Positions 35,701 through 37,500 of a DNA stretch of 37,500 bases are shown piece after piece. The notes beneath the pieces were generated by a model. That model was not told the DNA's origin. It saw only the letters and a program-made list of their open reading frames with translations, and made no database searches. The position numbers and the translations under genes are program-made. The stretch is from Mesostigma viride. Lineage: Eukaryota > Streptophyta > Mesostigmatophyceae > Mesostigmatales > Mesostigmataceae. The stretch's first letter is position 1, and each line of letters begins with the position of its first letter. The stretch lies in NCBI GenBank assembly GCA_009746045.1, contig RPFO01002279.1:67501-105000 (forward strand), written 5' to 3'.

Positions 35701-37500
35701 CAGCAGCATAGGCAGGAGGATGACCAGCGTGAGGGGAGGGGGGGGTTCGGCCAGCGGATTGCCGCCCACAGCCGTAGGGTTGGGGAGCGCGTGGGCAGGC
35801 GCCGTAGGGTCAGCCAGCAAATAGCCGCCTTGTGAGAGTGAAACGGAGGCGGAATCGGAGAGCAAAGAAGCACAACGGGGAGGGCATGCGTCCGGGCGGG
35901 CGCATGACGCGAGGCAGCACCGGCAAAGGGCCTCTGTTGCAGGCGCCGGTGGACACCCAGCGCAGGGGCACGCGAGCGACTCCAGCGGGGACGACCCTGC
36001 CGCGAGCGCGTCAGCTCCTGGGTTCAACCCACTGCTTGCTTGCACGGATCCCTCTGACGCGGCCTCGCTTTCACTCGTCGAGTCCACGTCCTGTATCGAC
36101 TCCAGACCTTGGCTGCCGATGTCGGTGAGATAACCATCTGGGGAGAACCCACCAGAGCGATACTCCCCATCGGTAGAGGTATAGCCCCCAGGGGGGGGTC
36201 CCTCGCCATGCGACGCCCCGCTGCTTCTATTGATGGCGCTGCTGTCGAGGGCGGTCAGGAGAAGCTGCAGCGCCATGCGGCCCCACTCGGCCGATTCGTC
36301 CGAGAGCCCCCAGTCAAGGAGCAGGAGCCATTGGCAGGGCCAGGCGGCGGGGCCAGGATAAGGAGCATCCGCGGGGCACCCTGCAGAGTGCTGGGCGCAC
36401 CCGTGCATTTCGTTCCGCTGGTCACAATGCCTCCCCTCCATCGCCTGGCATCCATCATCCGTCACCGGAAGGATCCCCATCGGGCAGCACCCACCATCCT
36501 GCGCTCGCAACCTCGCACCATCCTCCGTCACAGGACCCCTGTCACCCGCAACCGTCATACCCACCCCCTTCATGCACCCCTCGGCCACCCCACCTCTTTC
36601 GCAATCCCCTCGCACACCACTGCCGTACGTCACCGTCGACCCCGACGCTTTCCAGCACCGCTTGCCCAAGCCGCAGCCGCTCACCGCCCGCGTCAGCGAC
36701 TCCAAGTCCCACGGAAGCACGTCCACGTGCCAATGATCGGGGGCTGAGTTGACCCCATTCCCTCCAGTCCACGGCCCTGACTTGGCCCCAAACCCGCAGC
36801 CAGTCGTCGACGCCTCACCCCGACCATCCACACTATCGCTACGGCTGCGCCTGGTCGTGGCTGCCCCCCCCCTTGGCTCCCACCCACATGACCCCCCGAC
36901 ATGTGGCCTCCATTAACATCACCGCACAACGGGACTGAACCCGACAATCCCTCCACCACCGCGGCCTCTGAGGCACGTTCACATGTTGAGGTGCCTGCCA
37001 TCCCCCGTCCCCTGCCATCCCCCTCCACCGCTACGGACGGCTGGCCGGCACAGACAGGTGCGGCCGTATCCGTGACGCCGCGAGTCGAGAGCTGAGTCCT
37101 GGGCTGAGTCGGTGGTGGTGGCGGTGGCGGCGGTGGGCCGCCCATGCGAAGAATGTCGGCATAATGGGCCGCCACGCGGGGATCCCGGACATTGCCCATG
37201 ACAGCATGGAGGACAGGTGGCGGCCCACGGGGCGGCTGTGCCACTTGGCATCGCGCAGGCAGCCCCTCTCGTGCCGCCGGCAGTGGCGACGTTGCTATGC
37301 TCAGCAACATGCTTGCTGTGGGCAGCGATGCGGTTGCGGCCGCTGGCAGTGATGCGGTTGCAGCCGGTGGTAGCGATGCGGTTGCCTCAACCTCCGGCGG
37401 CAGCGATGCGGATAGAGAGACCGGGGCCTCCTCCAGCACTGCCGCTGTCGTGCCGCTTGCGGCTGCCGTTGTGCCCACGGTGGCGGCGGAAGCTGTTGTT
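25767..37500 (-). CDS. C-terminal part of a very large hybrid-kinase-like protein: pseudo-receiver and receiver domains (5' end beyond window)
   Basis: Exons, in transcript order, are 37500-34810 (partial), 33776-33486, 32542-32132, 31136-30678 and 29777-25767. All four introns are phase 0 with matching consensus sites. One base seems missing in the C-run at about 36864-36872. About 2620 codons are visible. The protein has a receiver-like domain split by a long insertion in the first exon, four low-complexity exons with RRxS sites, a Gln-rich linker, and a canonical receiver domain at the C terminus. Receivers accept phosphate from a histidine kinase; two in tandem at the C terminus are usual for hybrid sensor kinases. 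The kinase and ATPase domains would be upstream and are not seen, so a stand-alone receiver protein is the alternative. Confidence 0.75.
27535..27675. repeat. CAG/CTG trinucleotide tract (poly-Gln coding on minus strand)
   Basis: There are four runs of about eight to eleven CAG codons on the minus strand, separated by single TGG or CGG codons. A shorter, purer tract lies at 29682-29705. The interruptions fall at near-regular spacing. Confidence 0.93.
29778..30677 (-). other. Intron (900 bp) with a 22/44-bp minisatellite
   Basis: Donor CAG|GTGCGG at 30677 and acceptor at 29778, phase 0. The array is at 29818-29960. 29990-30600 shows no repeat or coding signal that I recognise. Confidence 0.75.
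29818..29960. repeat. 22-bp minisatellite with 44-bp dimer structure
   Basis: GTGGC(A/C)ATAAGGAAA units alternate between an A-rich (ACGGAGC) and a G-rich (GGGGGCA) ending, so that GTGGCAATAAGG recurs at 29840 and 29884 with a 44-bp period. About six or seven half-units. Confidence 0.9.
30678..31136 (-). CDS. Exon with SSDDLL motif, minus-strand receiver gene
   Basis: The acceptor CCCCCAG is at 31138-31137; a second in-phase AG at 31126-31125 could also serve. The donor CAG|GTGCGG follows 30678. About 153 residues: Ala/Ser-rich, a GLPPGTFPLPRNRSSDDLLA motif, the kinase-type site VRRTSLSS, a Gln/Gly/Glu repeat (GQRGATEGQQGANEGQ) and a helical end EHRALRISASLRHLQ that joins the last exon. No known domain. 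Confidence 0.72.
31306..31420. repeat. 15-bp repeat, about seven units
   Basis: CATCTTGTTGCTAAC-type units start at 31321, 31336, 31351, 31366, 31381 and 31396, with substitutions. On the minus strand one frame reads repeated VNNKM/VSNKT pentapeptides. Confidence 0.9.
31515..31705. repeat. 15/16-bp repeat ACTAGTAATAGGCAC
   Basis: About twelve degenerate units alternate ACTAGT and ACCAGT starts. The first 20 bases of the window (AATAATAGGCACA) resemble one unit, which may be chance. Confidence 0.88.
32132..32542 (-). CDS. Exon, Ser/Gly-rich, minus-strand receiver gene
   Basis: The acceptor CCCCCAG|GGA is preceded by long C-runs on the minus strand, an extreme polypyrimidine tract. The donor is CAG|GTGCGTGGG. 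The 137 residues begin GSHRRRRVVSQSVSSS, continue through Ser/Gly/Asn-rich sequence and end with a more ordered TPRWSSYDVAEVLGEEAQ. No domain recognised. Confidence 0.75.
32543..33485 (-). other. Intron (943 bp) with G-runs and degenerate repeats
   Basis: G-runs at 32545-32557, 32599-32622 and 32719-32737 form the pyrimidine tract when read on the minus strand. Between 32890 and 33125 a degenerate unit (GGGGCAC.TGATAGCATCTATTAGTA-AGCAC-like) recurs about four times. A GCGTACAGTGA duplication lies at 33160-33205. A 96-codon plus-strand frame at 33149-33439 has no recognisable content. Confidence 0.65.
33486..33776 (-). CDS. Exon with SSDDLL motif, minus-strand receiver gene
   Basis: The acceptor CCCGCAG|TCG follows a TTTTCTTTGC..CTCTCCCG tract. 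The donor is AAAG|GTACTT. Ninety-seven residues include LGLPPRSRAASSDDLLSLAR, very like the motif in the exon at 30678-31136, and a Gly-rich middle. Phase 0 on both sides, so it could be skipped or duplicated without changing frame. Confidence 0.78.
33944..34278. repeat. 37/38-bp minisatellite, nine units
   Basis: GGTGACT recurs at 33954, 33991, 34028, 34065, 34102, 34140, 34177, 34215 and 34252. The right half alternates ACTACATGG and ACAACATGG types, giving a 75-bp higher-order period. Confidence 0.94.
34610..34775. repeat. Degenerate TGACGTAGT repeat, about five units
   Basis: Diverged units with TGACGTGGT, TGACGTAGT, TGACGTAGT, TGAGATAGT and TGGCGTAGT at 30-45 bp intervals. An older array than those nearby. 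Confidence 0.7.
34810..37500 (-). CDS. Partial exon with pseudo-receiver domain (continues beyond window)
   Basis: The minus frame from 37499 encodes an Ala/Pro/Ser-rich start with TASLP repeats, HAVMGNVRDPRVAAHYADIL and poly-Pro. It passes into the next frame at the C-run near 36864-36872 (one base missing) and continues RRSRSDSVDGRGE. A receiver-like fold follows: WLLLLDWGLSDES with the beta-3 Asp at 36313-36315, LTLVILLPMLLTVANQG, then SLLFKPIRPQALLAAV with the conserved Lys at 35623-35625. About 230 residues separate them against 50-60 normally, so a long Ser/Gly/Cys-rich segment is inserted. The N-terminal acidic pair is not evident, so I call it degenerate. The exon ends with RRASES and RVRRSSVSSQN sites before donor GTGAGT. 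Confidence 0.78.

Overview
The window looks like nuclear DNA of a GC-rich, intron-bearing eukaryote, most likely a unicellular alga. The reasons are spliced genes with GT-AG introns of about 0.9-3.4 kb, Q/N/G/A/P-rich proteins, abundant mini- and microsatellites, LINE-type retrotransposon debris, a receiver (two-component) domain in a large eukaryotic-style protein, and telomere-type TTTAGGG repeats. That repeat is typical of green plants and algae but also occurs in photosynthetic heterokonts and dinoflagellates, so I do not commit to a phylum. There is no sign of bacterial operons, rRNA or CRISPR.

Layout. (1) 1-1283: no supported gene. (2) 1284-14158, plus strand: a five-exon gene whose introns have phases 0,0,1,2 and join cleanly into about 1632 codons, provided one base is restored in a G-run at 11325-11330. 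The product is low-complexity, Asn/Gly/Ser-rich and dense in RRxS and RSRSK motifs, and has a QLQ-like domain near its C terminus. (3) 14159-25766: a gene-poor convergent intergenic region. At its left edge a 21-bp duplication brackets an interstitial telomere repeat. Most of 15.7-25.2 kb is nested, decayed LINE material: a reverse transcriptase piece, three L1-type ORF1 pieces (two tail-to-tail as an inverted repeat), several 3' tails, and a different element's nuclease-like tail. (4) 25767-37500, minus strand: the 3' part of a very large gene, five exons in the window and running off the right edge, about 2620 codons seen. It encodes a degenerate receiver-like domain, then a glutamine-rich linker with CAG tracts, then a canonical C-terminal receiver domain. 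It looks like the output end of a hybrid sensor kinase; the kinase core, if present, lies beyond the window.

How they may work together. The two genes converge and both products carry many basophilic-kinase-type RRxS sites. One is a phosphorelay-type protein; the other has a domain known from transcription and chromatin regulators (GRF, SNF2). A shared signalling pathway is possible but only inferred. Almost every intron of both genes contains its own private tandem array, and both reading frames are broken by one missing G in a homopolymer, which is more likely sequence error than biology.
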